A stretch of DNA of 64,000 nt, from assembly GCA_035249305.1 (NCBI GenBank), contig DATFGQ010000114.1:1-64000 (forward strand), in the 5' to 3' direction. This document shows positions 24,044 through 33,185 of the stretch, piece by piece. Below the pieces are notes generated by a model that had not been told where the DNA came from, made no database searches, and saw only the letters and a list, made by a program, of their open reading frames with translations. This DNA is from DASUNP01 sp035249305. GTDB lineage: Bacteria > Acidobacteriota > Blastocatellia > UBA7656. The position numbers were made by a program, and so were the translations under genes. Every line of letters begins with the position of its first letter. Position 1 is the first letter of the stretch.

Positions 24044-25413
24044 GACGTGCGCCTCCACCACCGCCAGAAAAAGTAAGCCGGGACGCCCGCCGCCAGAATC
24101 GCCATCCCGATCCAGGTGTTCGCGGGATTCTTATAAACCGTGTTCGCTACGACGAGCCAGCAGGCCGCGATGAAAAGCGCGGTCGTCACGGGATGGCCCG
24201 GCATCTTGTACTGAGCCTGACCCGACTCTCTCGCATCGCGGCGGCGCAGGATGAAGACACAGGTAGCGGTCAGGCCGAAGAAGATGAAATCAACCGACAC
24301 GACGTAGCTCAGTATCTGCGAGTACTTCCCCCAAAAGGCTATCACCATCGCGAGCAACCCTTGCAGGGCTATCGCGACGACGGGGACGCGCGTGCGCGGG
24401 CTGAGCCACGACACGCTTTTGAAGAAGAGCCTGTCTTCGGCCATCGCGAAATAGACTCTCGGCGACGTGAGTATAGACTGGCTCAAAAAGCCGAGCGTCG
24501 AGACGACTATGCCGACGGCGATCAGGCGGGCGCCGGTGTCGCCTATCGCCTGTCTCATCACTTCCGTCGCGGGCGTGTCGGTGGCGGCGAGCCCCGCGGG
24601 GCCGAGCGCGCGGACGCAGACGAAGTTGACGGCCAGGTAGAGCGCCGTAACACCCATTACGCCTAGCAACAGACCGCGCGGCAGGTTCTTTCTCGGCTCG
24701 CGCAGCTCGCCCGCTATGAAGCTGGCCGTCTGCCACCCGCCGTAAGCGAACAGGACCGGCGCCATCGCCGCGCCGAAAGCCGTTAGCTGTGCGCTGTCGG
24801 GGGCAGGCTGTTCGGCAATTACCTGAGCGCTAGGCCCGCTAACGAACAGCCCGCAGACGACAAGGCCGACTATCGCGATTATCTTTAAAATCATGAGCGC
24901 GCTTTGAAGGCTGCTGCCCGCGCGCACGCCAAGGCAGTTGATTGCCGTAAGCACGGCGAGCGCCGCGACCGCGACGACCCATTCTCGCGCGCCGACGCCG
25001 GTGAGCCCTTTGAAGTATTTCGCGAAGGTGATGGCGACGGCGGCCATGCCGCCTGATTGGATTACGAGCAGCAGCGCCCAGCCGTAGACGAACGCCACCG
25101 CCGGGTGATATGCCTCGCGTATGTAAGCGTACTGCCCGCCGACCAGCGGCCGCCGCGCGGCCAGCTCGGCGTAGACGAACGCGCCCAGCAGCGCGACGGC
25201 CCCGCCCGCCACCCAGGCCCCGAGTATGACGGGCGCGGTCTTTACTTCGCGCGCGACTTCCGCAGGGTTCAAGAAAATGCCCGAGCCTATGATGCCGCCC
25301 ATCACTATCATCGTGGCGTCGAACAGACCGAGGCGGCGGGCGAGGCCGGGGGGCGCATCTGAAGCGGGAGCGGCGGGTGGCGGGCTTTCTAAAGTCTCGC
25401 GCGAAGTAGTCAT
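24040..25413 (-). CDS. APC-superfamily amino acid permease
   Basis: 457 residues with about 12 membrane helices. The first unwound helix reads MIVMGGIIGSGIFLNPAEVA, the GSGIF signature of the amino acid-polyamine-organocation superfamily. Later helices include the LRGLLLGV region and PGHPVTTALFIAACWL. Likely an amino-acid/H+ symporter or an exchanger of the LAT type; substrate unknown. It starts 6 bases after the Ser/Thr kinase stop and overlaps the aminotransferase start, so the three genes form one transcript. Confidence 0.9.
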   Translation of the reverse strand: MTTSRETLESPPPAAPASDAPPGLARRLGLFDATMIVMGGIIGSGIFLNPAEVAREVKTAPVILGAWVAGGAVALLGAFVYAELAARRPLVGGQYAYIREAYHPAVAFVYGWALLLVIQSGGMAAVAITFAKYFKGLTGVGAREWVVAVAALAVLTAINCLGVRAGSSLQSALMILKIIAIVGLVVCGLFVSGPSAQVIAEQPAPDSAQLTAFGAAMAPVLFAYGGWQTASFIAGELREPRKNLPRGLLLGVMGVTALYLAVNFVCVRALGPAGLAATDTPATEVMRQAIGDTGARLIAVGIVVSTLGFLSQSILTSPRVYFAMAEDRLFFKSVSWLSPRTRVPVVAIALQGLLAMVIAFWGKYSQILSYVVSVDFIFFGLTATCVFILRRRDARESGQAQYKMPGHPVTTALFIAACWLVVANTVYKNPANTWIGMAILAAGVPAYFFWRWWRRTS

Positions 25414-25419
25414 CCGGGC

Positions 25420-27492
25420 TCAGTTCTTATCCGAGGAGTTCTGGCGGCTTATCTGCGTGGGCGTGTGTAGCCGCTGGCGCATGCGGCGCTGCCAGTTGGT
25501 CTGCGGCACGTCTTCCTCTTCAAACTCGTCGATCATCTCCTTTAACGTCTCGCCGCCCATGCGCCGCGTCTTGATATAAAGCAGCGCCGTCAGGATCGAG
25601 ATGAGCGGGACGATAAGGATGTTTAGGATCGTCGTAATAACGCCGGTGACGTCGGCAAACAGAGAGCGCCTGGCTTCAGGCATATTCTTGAAGATGCTCC
25701 CGATGACCAGCCCGACCAGCCCGCCCGCGGTTATAGGGATTATATATTGAAAGAAGAGTACTGCCATCACAGTGCGGCGGGAGCGCTTCACGAGCGCCTT
25801 CGACCGCTTCATAGCGGCGCGGCCGCTCAGGTTTTCCATCATCACCACGGGCGCCGTGAGCGACGAGTTTATGTAGAAGATTATCCCCGGCACTACCAGA
25901 AGCAGGCACAGGAGTATGAAGATTATGCCCACCATGAATGCCGTCGTCAGGAACTGACGAATCCGTTTCCTGAGCGCGGCGAGCGCCGGGCGCAGTTGTA
26001 TAGGGCGCAGCGGCGCGACGAACAACTGCGTGACCAGCCTTATAGTCACGCCGACGATCACTGTGCTTGCGAGGAAAGTGAAGACGAGCGTAAACAGGCC
26101 GAGGACCAGCCTGTAAATCTCCTCGGTCGATTCAGGGATCGCCCCCCGATGCTTGAGCAGGCCGATCGTCAACTGCCCAATGGCTAAGACGACAAGCGGG
26201 AGATACATCACAAACGATACTCGGAAGAATTTCGGAAAGTGCTCGCTGTAGAGCGCGAAGGCGCGGCGTAGCAGCGAGCCCGTCCCGTCGACGCTGGCGC
26301 GCAGTGCGCTGGCGAATCCCGCCGCGCTCGCGGGCCGCTCGTCCGGATTCTTGGCGAGCGCCTGCATGACGATGGCCGCGGTCTTTTTCGGGATCTTCTT
26401 GTTCTTCTCCCTGATCGGCGGCGGCGCGGCCTCTATGTGGAGCCTCATGACTTCGTGCATCTCGCCCTTGAAAGGCGGGGTGCCGGTGAGCATCTGGTAG
26501 GCGATCACGCCTAGGCTGTAGATGTCCGAGCGCGCGTCGAGCGGCTCGCTACGGCACTGCTCGGGCGACATATAAAGCGGGGTTCCGAGTATCGACCCGA
26601 CGCGGGTGAGGCCGTCGGCGGGGGCCGTCTCCCTGGCGCGCGCCTCGTCTATCGTTCGCCTGCGAACGGCGTATGTCTCATCGTCTTTCACATCGCCGGA
26701 CGGCTGGATGAGCGTCGCGCCCCCCTCGATCTCGGGCGGCAGTATCCGCGTGGCCTCTTCCTCGGTCTGAGAGGCGGCCTCGGGCGACTCTTTAATCAGG
26801 ATGCGCGTCTCCTGCTCTTCGCTGATAGGCGCGGGCTGCACCTGCGTGGCGGCGTCAAAGACCGATTGGTCCGTCGAGCGGACGGAGAGCACGGGCGTGG
26901 CCCGGCGCTCGGAGACGGATTGAGCGGGCGCAGGGGTTAAGGTCTGAGGCAAGACCGGAGGCTCGTCGGCGGCCGCGTCGCCGAGCTTCGCGAGCCCGAA
27001 ATCCAGAACCTTCACCGTGTAACCGCTGCGGCGGTTCGGCTCAAGCCATATGTTGTCGGGCTTGAGGTCGCGGTGAATGATGCCCTGCTGGTGCGCCTCG
27101 TCGACTGCGGAGCAGGTCTGCTCCAGAATGTCCGTGACCCATTCGAGCGGGAGGCGAGATTCTTCGGCCAGCACTTCGGCCAGCGAGCAGCCGTCAAGGT
27201 ACTCCATCACGAGGTAAGCGACGCGGCCATCGCCTACGTGCGCGAACCCGAAGTCTGTGACATCTACTACGTTGGGGTGGCGCAATCGGCCGGCGGCGCG
27301 CGCCTCGCGCTTGAACCGCTCGACGAACTCGTCGTTCATCATAAACTGCGGGGCGATCACCTTGAGCGCCACCAGGCGGCCCGTGCCCAGGTGCGTCGCC
27401 AGGTAGACGGCCCCCATGCCGCCCTTGCCGAGCTGCCGCTCGATGCGGTACTTCTCGTCCAACACCTGATCGATGAGATTTAATGACTGCAT
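25420..27492 (-). CDS. Membrane Ser/Thr protein kinase with an insertion in the activation segment
   Basis: 690 residues. The Hanks-type kinase has GKGGMG (22-27), the VALKV lysine (K44), HRDLKPDN (140-147) and DFG (164-166). The activation segment then does not close at once: about 127 Pro/Glu/Ala/Thr-rich residues (171-297) intervene before GTPLYMSPEQ (303-312). The insert carries several spaced motifs of the type ATQVQP, TRILI, ATRILPP, ATLIQP, which look like repeated Thr phosphorylation or recognition sites. The C-terminal 300 residues are a multi-helix membrane domain (about six helices, with a KRSKALVKRSRRTV linker). Catalytic residues are intact. It heads the operon with the permease and aminotransferase. 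Confidence 0.88.
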   Translation of the reverse strand: MQSLNLIDQVLDEKYRIERQLGKGGMGAVYLATHLGTGRLVALKVIAPQFMMNDEFVERFKREARAAGRLRHPNVVDVTDFGFAHVGDGRVAYLVMEYLDGCSLAEVLAEESRLPLEWVTDILEQTCSAVDEAHQQGIIHRDLKPDNIWLEPNRRSGYTVKVLDFGLAKLGDAAADEPPVLPQTLTPAPAQSVSERRATPVLSVRSTDQSVFDAATQVQPAPISEEQETRILIKESPEAASQTEEEATRILPPEIEGGATLIQPSGDVKDDETYAVRRRTIDEARARETAPADGLTRVGSILGTPLYMSPEQCRSEPLDARSDIYSLGVIAYQMLTGTPPFKGEMHEVMRLHIEAAPPPIREKNKKIPKKTAAIVMQALAKNPDERPASAAGFASALRASVDGTGSLLRRAFALYSEHFPKFFRVSFVMYLPLVVLAIGQLTIGLLKHRGAIPESTEEIYRLVLGLFTLVFTFLASTVIVGVTIRLVTQLFVAPLRPIQLRPALAALRKRIRQFLTTAFMVGIIFILLCLLLVVPGIIFYINSSLTAPVVMMENLSGRAAMKRSKALVKRSRRTVMAVLFFQYIIPITAGGLVGLVIGSIFKNMPEARRSLFADVTGVITTILNILIVPLISILTALLYIKTRRMGGETLKEMIDEFEEEDVPQTNWQRRMRQRLHTPTQISRQNSSDKN

Positions 27493-27504
27493 AAAGGGGT
27501 CAGT

Positions 27505-27536
27505 TTGAGATTTGAAATATCAAATTTGAGATCACC
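27505..27536. repeat. Short inverted repeat of the TTTGAGAT family
   Basis: TTTGAGATTTGAAATATCAAATTTGAGAT-type sequence between two leftward genes. It resembles the units at 17605-17636 and 43779-43800. It abuts the stop codon of the helical-repeat protein gene. Confidence 0.5.
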
Positions 27537-29196
27537 AATGTATCGGCCCGGCTTCCTCGTCTTCGCCGACGTGTTCGGTCGCGGGGGCGCGGGCGAGCCC
27601 GCCTCTGCACACGGCCAGTTGCGCGATCAGCGAAGCGTCTTTGATCGTTAGCTGCTGCGCCAGCAAAAGCGCGCGGTCGAAGTCCGCCTGCGCGAGGACG
27701 GCGAGCGTGCTCTCGAAGCTCATGCTGAACTGCTCGGCGCTTCCGGGCGCGGGAATATCATTTATAGATTTGATGGCCGTCTGCATCACTTCGAAAGCGC
27801 GGACCGTGTCGAGCGCCGAAAAGCTTGAGACTATGGTGAGCAGCGATTGCGCGCGCGCGATCGAAGGCTGCGCCTTTACGGCTTCGGACTCGGCCTCGTC
27901 TAACAGCTCTATGGCGCGCACCCTGTCGCGCGAAGCGAGCGCGGCTCCCGCGAGCTTGACCAGCGCGCCGACCCGCGCCGTGTTGTCCTGTATGTCTAAG
28001 GCGACTGCTACGGCGTCGTCTATCCGCCCTTCGGAGGTCTGGCGTCTGGCGATCTGCGCCAGCACGCGGTCGTGCGTCTCGCGGTTCGATATCGAGCGCG
28101 CGGCCGACTGGGCTTCGGTCACCTCGCCCTTGGCGAGCCACGCCAGGGCTGCGCGAGCGTAGAGCGAATCGCGCTCCGTCTCGTTCGAGCTCGCGCGCGC
28201 GTCGCCGGCGATGTCGGCGGGGCTGGTCGGCTGCGCCAGACTCAGGTCGCTCGTCCGGTCGAACGCGCCGGGCTCGCTGATCTCCTCAATCTTGCGCTGC
28301 ACCTTTACGCGCCGGTCCGGCATGTAACGGGCGAAGAGGTCCGTGAGCTGGCGCGTGATGAAGTATATCGCCGCCGGCTCGTCCGGCCCGCCTCGCTCGC
28401 GGCCCTCGCGGTACAGCATTATCTGTTTGTAGGCGAGGCCGAGGAACCGCTCTATCACGGGTCGCGCCAGCGAATCTTTAGCCGAAGGGTTGGCCGAAGA
28501 GACTAGGTACGAGCCGAGCGTCTGTATGTCGTTGAGGTCTATCGATTGCGCGCGCTCAAGTCTCACGACGGCGCTCGCGAAGAGCAGGTCGGAGAGGCTC
28601 GCGTCGACGCCGCGCATCAGCACGAGCAGCCGCGCGAAGTTTTGTGAGATCAAAGGGGCCTCTTCGCGGGCGGCGCTTGCGCCCCCGAGGCTCAACTGCC
28701 CGAGCGCCATCGCGCGGTACGGGTCGCGCTCGACTATCTGCAACGCGACGCTTATCAACAGCTCGCGCCTGTCGGCGTCGGCGCGCGGCGACTCTTTCGC
28801 GCTCTCGGCCGAGTAGGCGGCGGCGCGCGCCAACTCTTCTGCAAGCTCCGTGTCGCGGCTCGCGATTCGGTTGAGCAACTCTTCGCGCAACTGCCGGCGC
28901 TCGGCGGCTGCCAGCGTCTCGCGCGCGAGCGATTGAAAGGCCTGGCGAAAGATCGATCGGGCGCGCTCGCGGTCGTAAGGCCACAGCAGGGTCGCCGCCT
29001 GCGACTGCGCGCGGGCGGCGAACGCTAGGTCGTCGCTCAGCCGCGCCTGGTCGGCGATCTGGGCGAGCAGCAGCGTTATGCGCACGTCGAGCGCGACAGG
29101 CTCGCCGGCCTTTTTCTTCTGGGCCGAGACGGGCAAAGAGCACGCGAGCAGGATGACGATTGCCGGCGCGAAGACTTTGGCGAGCAGTCGGGCCAT
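27532..29196 (-). CDS. Secreted alpha-helical repeat protein of unknown function
   Basis: 554 residues from the ATG at 29196. The frame stays open far upstream, but that extension lies over another gene on the opposite strand, and the signal peptide (MARLLAKVFAPAIVILLACSLPVSAQ) begins here. The mature protein is almost entirely amphipathic helices rich in Ala, Arg and Glu, with TPR-like periodicity (for example SRDRVRAIELLDEAESEAVK). The first block includes LLWPYDRERARSIFRQAFQS, which fits a degraded TPR fold. It may be a periplasmic scaffold. No catalytic motif is seen, and the family is otherwise unknown to me. Confidence 0.75.
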   Translation of the reverse strand: MARLLAKVFAPAIVILLACSLPVSAQKKKAGEPVALDVRITLLLAQIADQARLSDDLAFAARAQSQAATLLWPYDRERARSIFRQAFQSLARETLAAAERRQLREELLNRIASRDTELAEELARAAAYSAESAKESPRADADRRELLISVALQIVERDPYRAMALGQLSLGGASAAREEAPLISQNFARLLVLMRGVDASLSDLLFASAVVRLERAQSIDLNDIQTLGSYLVSSANPSAKDSLARPVIERFLGLAYKQIMLYREGRERGGPDEPAAIYFITRQLTDLFARYMPDRRVKVQRKIEEISEPGAFDRTSDLSLAQPTSPADIAGDARASSNETERDSLYARAALAWLAKGEVTEAQSAARSISNRETHDRVLAQIARRQTSEGRIDDAVAVALDIQDNTARVGALVKLAGAALASRDRVRAIELLDEAESEAVKAQPSIARAQSLLTIVSSFSALDTVRAFEVMQTAIKSINDIPAPGSAEQFSMSFESTLAVLAQADFDRALLLAQQLTIKDASLIAQLAVCRGGLARAPATEHVGEDEEAGPIHW

Positions 29197-29376
29197 GACG
29201 GCAATGTACCACAGAGGCGTGGGCGCGGGGAACCCCTGGCCGCCGCGCTCGCCCCCTGAATTCCCGCGCTCGCGCACTTTCTTTCCGCGCTCGATAACAG
29301 GTCGATTCTCCGGCCGCCGCGCCCGCGTTAAGATCGAATGCGAAAAGGGGAGAAAACCACTTAAAGGAGTCTCGTC

Positions 29377-30258
29377 ATGAAGAAGATCAAGCTGATGATT
29401 ATCGCGCTCGTCGCGCTCACGCTGACCGCGACGGTCTGGGCGGGCCAGGGCGAAACACGTCCCGACGATAAGAGTAAAGAGATCGAAACCGAGCTCGCCC
29501 GCGACCCTAATAACCTGAAGCTCATACGCCGGGCGGGCTGGACATACTTTTATCAAGCGCGCCAGGGCGACGCCCAAGCGCTGGACAAAGCCATACAGAC
29601 GTTCGAGCGCGGCGCGGCGCTCGCGCCTATGGATTCGGAGTTCGCCTCCGCGCTCGGGATAAGCAACTTCATGAAGATCGCTTTTCTCGCGCGCTCGCAG
29701 GCCGGCCGCGACCAGATAGTCTCGACGGTCAAACAGACGCTCGCGGCATTCGAGCGAGCGATCGAGCGCGCGCCCGATGACGCGACGCTTCTGGCCGCGC
29801 ACGGCACGGTGCTGACGATCCTGGCGGGGTTTACTAACGACGGTAAGACTCTTATGAAAGGCGTAGAAGAGATGAACCGCGCCGTGAGCGCGAACCCGAA
29901 GCAGGTCCACCCTCGGCTGTTCCGCGGATTCACACACCTGAATCTGCCCGCGGTCGTGCGTGATCAGAAGGCCGCGGTCGAAGACCTGAACGCCATCCTC
30001 GCGGTGTCGCGAGCCAGCTACAACGAGCAGGCGCAGGGCGTGCTGCGCGTGATGCTCGGTGATCTTTATTTCGAAGCGAAGGACACGGCGAAAGCGGAAT
30101 CGGAGTACAAGGCGGCGGCAGGTCTGAGCTCTCCGCCCGCCGAGCAAGCCCGCGCGCGGCTGGAGCTGCTCAAGCGGGGCGAGCCCGACGCCAAGGCTTT
30201 TGCCGCTTACCGCGCGAATGTGATTAACTGTGCAATCTGTCATACGAATCAGAATTGA
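29377..30258 (+). CDS. Secreted TPR protein ending in a CxxCH heme-binding-type motif
   Basis: 293 residues with a signal peptide (MKKIKLMIIALVALTLTATVWA) and GGAG six bases before the ATG. Helical repeats follow: PNNLKLIRRAGWTYFYQ, ALDKAIQTFERGAALAPMD and KAESEYKAAAGL fit tetratricopeptide repeats. The last nine residues are CAICHTNQN, so a CxxCH motif (C285, C288, H289) sits at the extreme C-terminus. In exported proteins this motif normally marks covalent heme c attachment, which would need an axial ligand from elsewhere. It may also be a chance or metal-binding site. Divergent from the helical-repeat protein upstream; followed by a palindromic repeat element. Confidence 0.78.
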   Translation: MKKIKLMIIALVALTLTATVWAGQGETRPDDKSKEIETELARDPNNLKLIRRAGWTYFYQARQGDAQALDKAIQTFERGAALAPMDSEFASALGISNFMKIAFLARSQAGRDQIVSTVKQTLAAFERAIERAPDDATLLAAHGTVLTILAGFTNDGKTLMKGVEEMNRAVSANPKQVHPRLFRGFTHLNLPAVVRDQKAAVEDLNAILAVSRASYNEQAQGVLRVMLGDLYFEAKDTAKAESEYKAAAGLSSPPAEQARARLELLKRGEPDAKAFAAYRANVINCAICHTNQN

Positions 30259-30263
30259 TAAAA

Positions 30264-30480
30264 GCCTGGAGGGGCGAGTATTCAATTGCCCGGCGCGAGA
30301 GCCCCCAAGGGGCGCAATGCAATAGCCTGGGGCGAAGCCCCATGTGATCAGCGCAAATCGATTGAGCCCTGAAAGGGCGATATATCTTATCGCGCCCTTT
30401 CAGGGCTTTTCATTACTATCAACCCATTTCCAGGGGCGGTGCCCCTGGCTATTGCATTGCGCCCCTTGGGGGCTTTTAAA
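30264..30480. repeat. Palindrome-rich intergenic repeat element, related to the one at 12141-12467
   Basis: A long imperfect inverted repeat: AGCCCCCAAGGGGCGCAATGC with AATAGCC-type flank on the left (from about 30308) and its complement on the right (to about 30475). Between them lies the GCCCTGAAAGGGC hairpin shared with the 12.3 kb element. It fills the whole gap before the histidine kinase gene and must affect its leader. Confidence 0.8.
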
Positions 30481-30489
30481 TAGCTGGCG

Positions 30490-32487
30490 ATGGCAGAGGC
30501 GCAGATCATAATTCAGACTCTCGGATTCGCGACGGGGACGGCGCTCTACGTGCTGCTGACGGTCCTGCTGTGGAGGGCCGAGAGGTGGTCTTTAAGGCCG
30601 CAGAACAGCGTCAGGTTCAGCCTGCTCGCCTTGCTCTGGAATGTGAGCAATCTCACGGCATATTCGTCGCTGCTGGCGGGCTTCACCACCGCCTCAAAAG
30701 CTTTCTATCTGCCTATGGCTTTTGCCTACAGCGCAACAGTGCTGCTGCCTACGTCGCTGCTGCTCGATCTCAAATCGCCTCAGGTCAAGAGCGACAGGCG
30801 GCGGCTCATAGGCCGGTGGGCCGTCGGCGCGTCATACGTGATCGGGGCGCTTCTGGCGCTATCGATCTTTGCAACGATCTTCGTCCCGGCCTTCCCGGTC
30901 AAGTTCTCGACGCTCGCCATATATTCGGCCTATAACCTCGGGCTTCACGCCGCGGCTTACGCGCTGCTGTACCGCAAAAGCGACTGGCCGACGCGCGCGG
31001 AGCGGAGCTATTCGTTCGTCATCATGGTGTTGTTCGTAGGTCTCGCCGTCGGGTTGTTGCTTTTGATTCACACCGTCTCGAATGCGTCGCTGGAGTTCTT
31101 GCTGGCGAACGTGACTCAGCAGTGGAGCATCCCGCTGGCGCTTGTGACATTCGCCTTCATGGCCCAGTTCCGCTTCGCCGACCTGTTCGTGAAGCGCAGC
31201 TTGATAATACTCGCGGCGATAATCACGGCTCTCGTCTACGGATCGCTTGTGGTCGCGCCGCTCACAGAGAAGGCGCGCTCTCTGTCGCCGCACAAGACGG
31301 CGGCCCCGCTGGTCGTGCTGACGCTGCTCTGGTGCGCGCTGCTTCTGGTCTTCCCGCGAACGGTCAAAACGATAGACCGCCTGGCCGACCGCTGGCTGTT
31401 CAGGCGGCCCGATTACCGACAGATCGCGCGAGGCTTCTCCGAGCGCATAGACAGGCTCGAACAGGAGAGCGAGTTATTCGCGCTCGCGGAGGCTACTGCC
31501 GTAGACGCGCTCGGCGCTGACCGCGCGAGCGTGGTCATGCGCGAATCAAGCGAGGCCGAAGGCGATGAAGGGTCAGAGGATGAAATAACGATCCCGATCC
31601 TTGTGGGCGGCCGGCCTAAGTATCATCTGGTCGTCGCTCCCGGAAAGAGCCGGCGGAAACTGTTGAGCGACGAGATGCACTTTTTGACGACGCTCGCCGA
31701 CCGCGTCGGCCGCAGGGTTGAGGCGATAGAGTTCGAGCGCGAGCGCCGCGAGCGCGGGCTGCGCGAGGCGAGGCTGCGCCACTCGCTGACCGAAGCGGAA
31801 TTGCGCGCGCTCAGGGCGCAGGTCAATCCGCACTTTCTCTTTAACACGCTGAACACGATAGTCGACCTGATCTCGTCCGAGCCCGAAAAGGCCGAAGCGA
31901 TGACCGAGCGGCTCGCCGAGGTCTTCCGTTACGTCCTGGCCGGGACTGACCGTAACTTGATAACGGTCGGTGAAGAGTTCGATTTTCTCCGCACGTACCT
32001 TGAGATAGAGCAGGCGCGCTTCGGCGAGCGGCTGCGAGTCGAGCTTGAAGTTGATCCGACTGTCGCCGGTCACGTGATACCGTCGTTGATCTTGCAGCCG
32101 CTTGTCGAAAACGCCGTCAAGCATGCCTTAGCGCCGAAACTCGAAGGCGGTACTATTCGCGTCCGCGCCTTCCGCGACGCGGGGTGCTTGCGGATGACCG
32201 TCGAAGACGACGGCGCGGGCTGGAGTGGCGTCAGCTACGACGAGCTCAAAGCGGGGTTTGAATTGCCCGGCCGCTCGTCGGGGCCGGGAGGCGTGGGGCT
32301 GCGCAACGTGGTCGAAAGATTGCGCACTACGTACGGCGACAGGGCCGGGTTCGACGTTCGCTCGGGCGCGGGGAGCGGGACCACTGTCGTCGTTTCGATA
32401 CCTGAAAATGAGACTCAAAACACTAATCATAGACGACGAGCCGTCGGCGAGGTCTCGGCTTCGGAGACTGCTGAAAGATCATCCTGA
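30490..32487 (+). CDS. LytS-type membrane sensor histidine kinase
   Basis: 665 residues. The N-terminal 300 residues hold about eight hydrophobic helices, a 7TM-like sensing region. A GAF-like part (about 320-400) is followed by the His_kinase domain: LRALRAQVNPHFLFNTLNT with the phospho-accepting histidine near H448. The HATPase_c region has LVENAVKHAL, VEDDGAGW and GGVGLRNVVERL. It pairs with the LytTR response regulator whose gene starts 80 bases before this stop; the last 27 or so residues are therefore the regulator's sequence read in another frame. The ligand is unknown. Confidence 0.9.
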   Translation: MAEAQIIIQTLGFATGTALYVLLTVLLWRAERWSLRPQNSVRFSLLALLWNVSNLTAYSSLLAGFTTASKAFYLPMAFAYSATVLLPTSLLLDLKSPQVKSDRRRLIGRWAVGASYVIGALLALSIFATIFVPAFPVKFSTLAIYSAYNLGLHAAAYALLYRKSDWPTRAERSYSFVIMVLFVGLAVGLLLLIHTVSNASLEFLLANVTQQWSIPLALVTFAFMAQFRFADLFVKRSLIILAAIITALVYGSLVVAPLTEKARSLSPHKTAAPLVVLTLLWCALLLVFPRTVKTIDRLADRWLFRRPDYRQIARGFSERIDRLEQESELFALAEATAVDALGADRASVVMRESSEAEGDEGSEDEITIPILVGGRPKYHLVVAPGKSRRKLLSDEMHFLTTLADRVGRRVEAIEFERERRERGLREARLRHSLTEAELRALRAQVNPHFLFNTLNTIVDLISSEPEKAEAMTERLAEVFRYVLAGTDRNLITVGEEFDFLRTYLEIEQARFGERLRVELEVDPTVAGHVIPSLILQPLVENAVKHALAPKLEGGTIRVRAFRDAGCLRMTVEDDGAGWSGVSYDELKAGFELPGRSSGPGGVGLRNVVERLRTTYGDRAGFDVRSGAGSGTTVVVSIPENETQNTNHRRRAVGEVSASETAERSS

Positions 32488-33178
32488 GGTAGAGGTGACG
32501 GGCGAGGCGGCGGACGGACTTGAAGCGATAGCGCAGATAGAGCGGCTCAGACCCGACCTGATATTTCTCGACGTGCAGATGCCGGGGCTGTCGGGGCTTG
32601 AGGTCTTGCGGGCGCTGCCGAAGAAGACCGCGCTGCCGATGGTAATATTTGCCACGGCTTATGACGAGTACGCGCTGGCGGCCTTCGACGCCAACGCGGT
32701 CGGTTATCTGCTGAAGCCCGTCAACCGCGACCGTCTTCGTCAGGTGATCTCGCGCGCGGCGGCGCTCGTCGCGAGCGCGAGCGAGGCCGACGACGAGCGC
32801 CGCCGCCTTCAAAACGTCGTCAGTCAGAGCGCGCCCGCGACCCGACAGATCGTAGCCCGAAAGCGCGACCGATTAGTCCTTCTGCCGATCGAAGAAATCT
32901 ATTTCCTCCGGCTCGAAGACGGGATTCTCAGGGCCAAGACCGAAAACGAAACTTACTGGACCGATTATCAGATCGGAGAGCTTGAGAAGCGATTGCCGGA
33001 CCCGCCCTTTTTCCGCGCCCACCGTTCGGTGATAGTCAACCTCGACCGTGTGAAAGAGATCGCGCCTTTTTTCAAAAGCACCTACCTGCTGGTGATGAAC
33101 GACCGTCAGGCGACGGAGATACAGACGAGCGAGCGGCAGTCTAAGAAGCTTCACGACTGGTTGGAATCGATGAAGTAG
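32408..33178 (+). CDS. LytTR-family response regulator
   Basis: 256 residues from the ATG at 32408, inside the end of the histidine kinase gene. The receiver domain has IIDDEPSAR, the phosphorylated Asp55 in LIFLDVQMPG, and a FATAYDEYALAAF beta4-alpha4 segment. The LytTR DNA-binding domain covers about 150-250, with EEIYFLRLEDGILRAKT, FRAHRSVIVNLDRVKEI and a terminal QSKKLHDWL helix. An upstream in-frame extension lies inside the kinase gene and lacks receiver features, so it was excluded. It presumably controls genes elsewhere; no LytTR repeat site was identified nearby. Confidence 0.93.
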   Translation: MRLKTLIIDDEPSARSRLRRLLKDHPEVEVTGEAADGLEAIAQIERLRPDLIFLDVQMPGLSGLEVLRALPKKTALPMVIFATAYDEYALAAFDANAVGYLLKPVNRDRLRQVISRAAALVASASEADDERRRLQNVVSQSAPATRQIVARKRDRLVLLPIEEIYFLRLEDGILRAKTENETYWTDYQIGELEKRLPDPPFFRAHRSVIVNLDRVKEIAPFFKSTYLLVMNDRQATEIQTSERQSKKLHDWLESMK

Positions 33179-33185
33179 GTAAGGG

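Noticed and set aside
27532..30285. 917-residue leftward reading frame
   Set aside because: Only the part from 29196 onward has a signal peptide and protein-like composition; the upstream part is the antisense of the TPR gene at 29377-30258.
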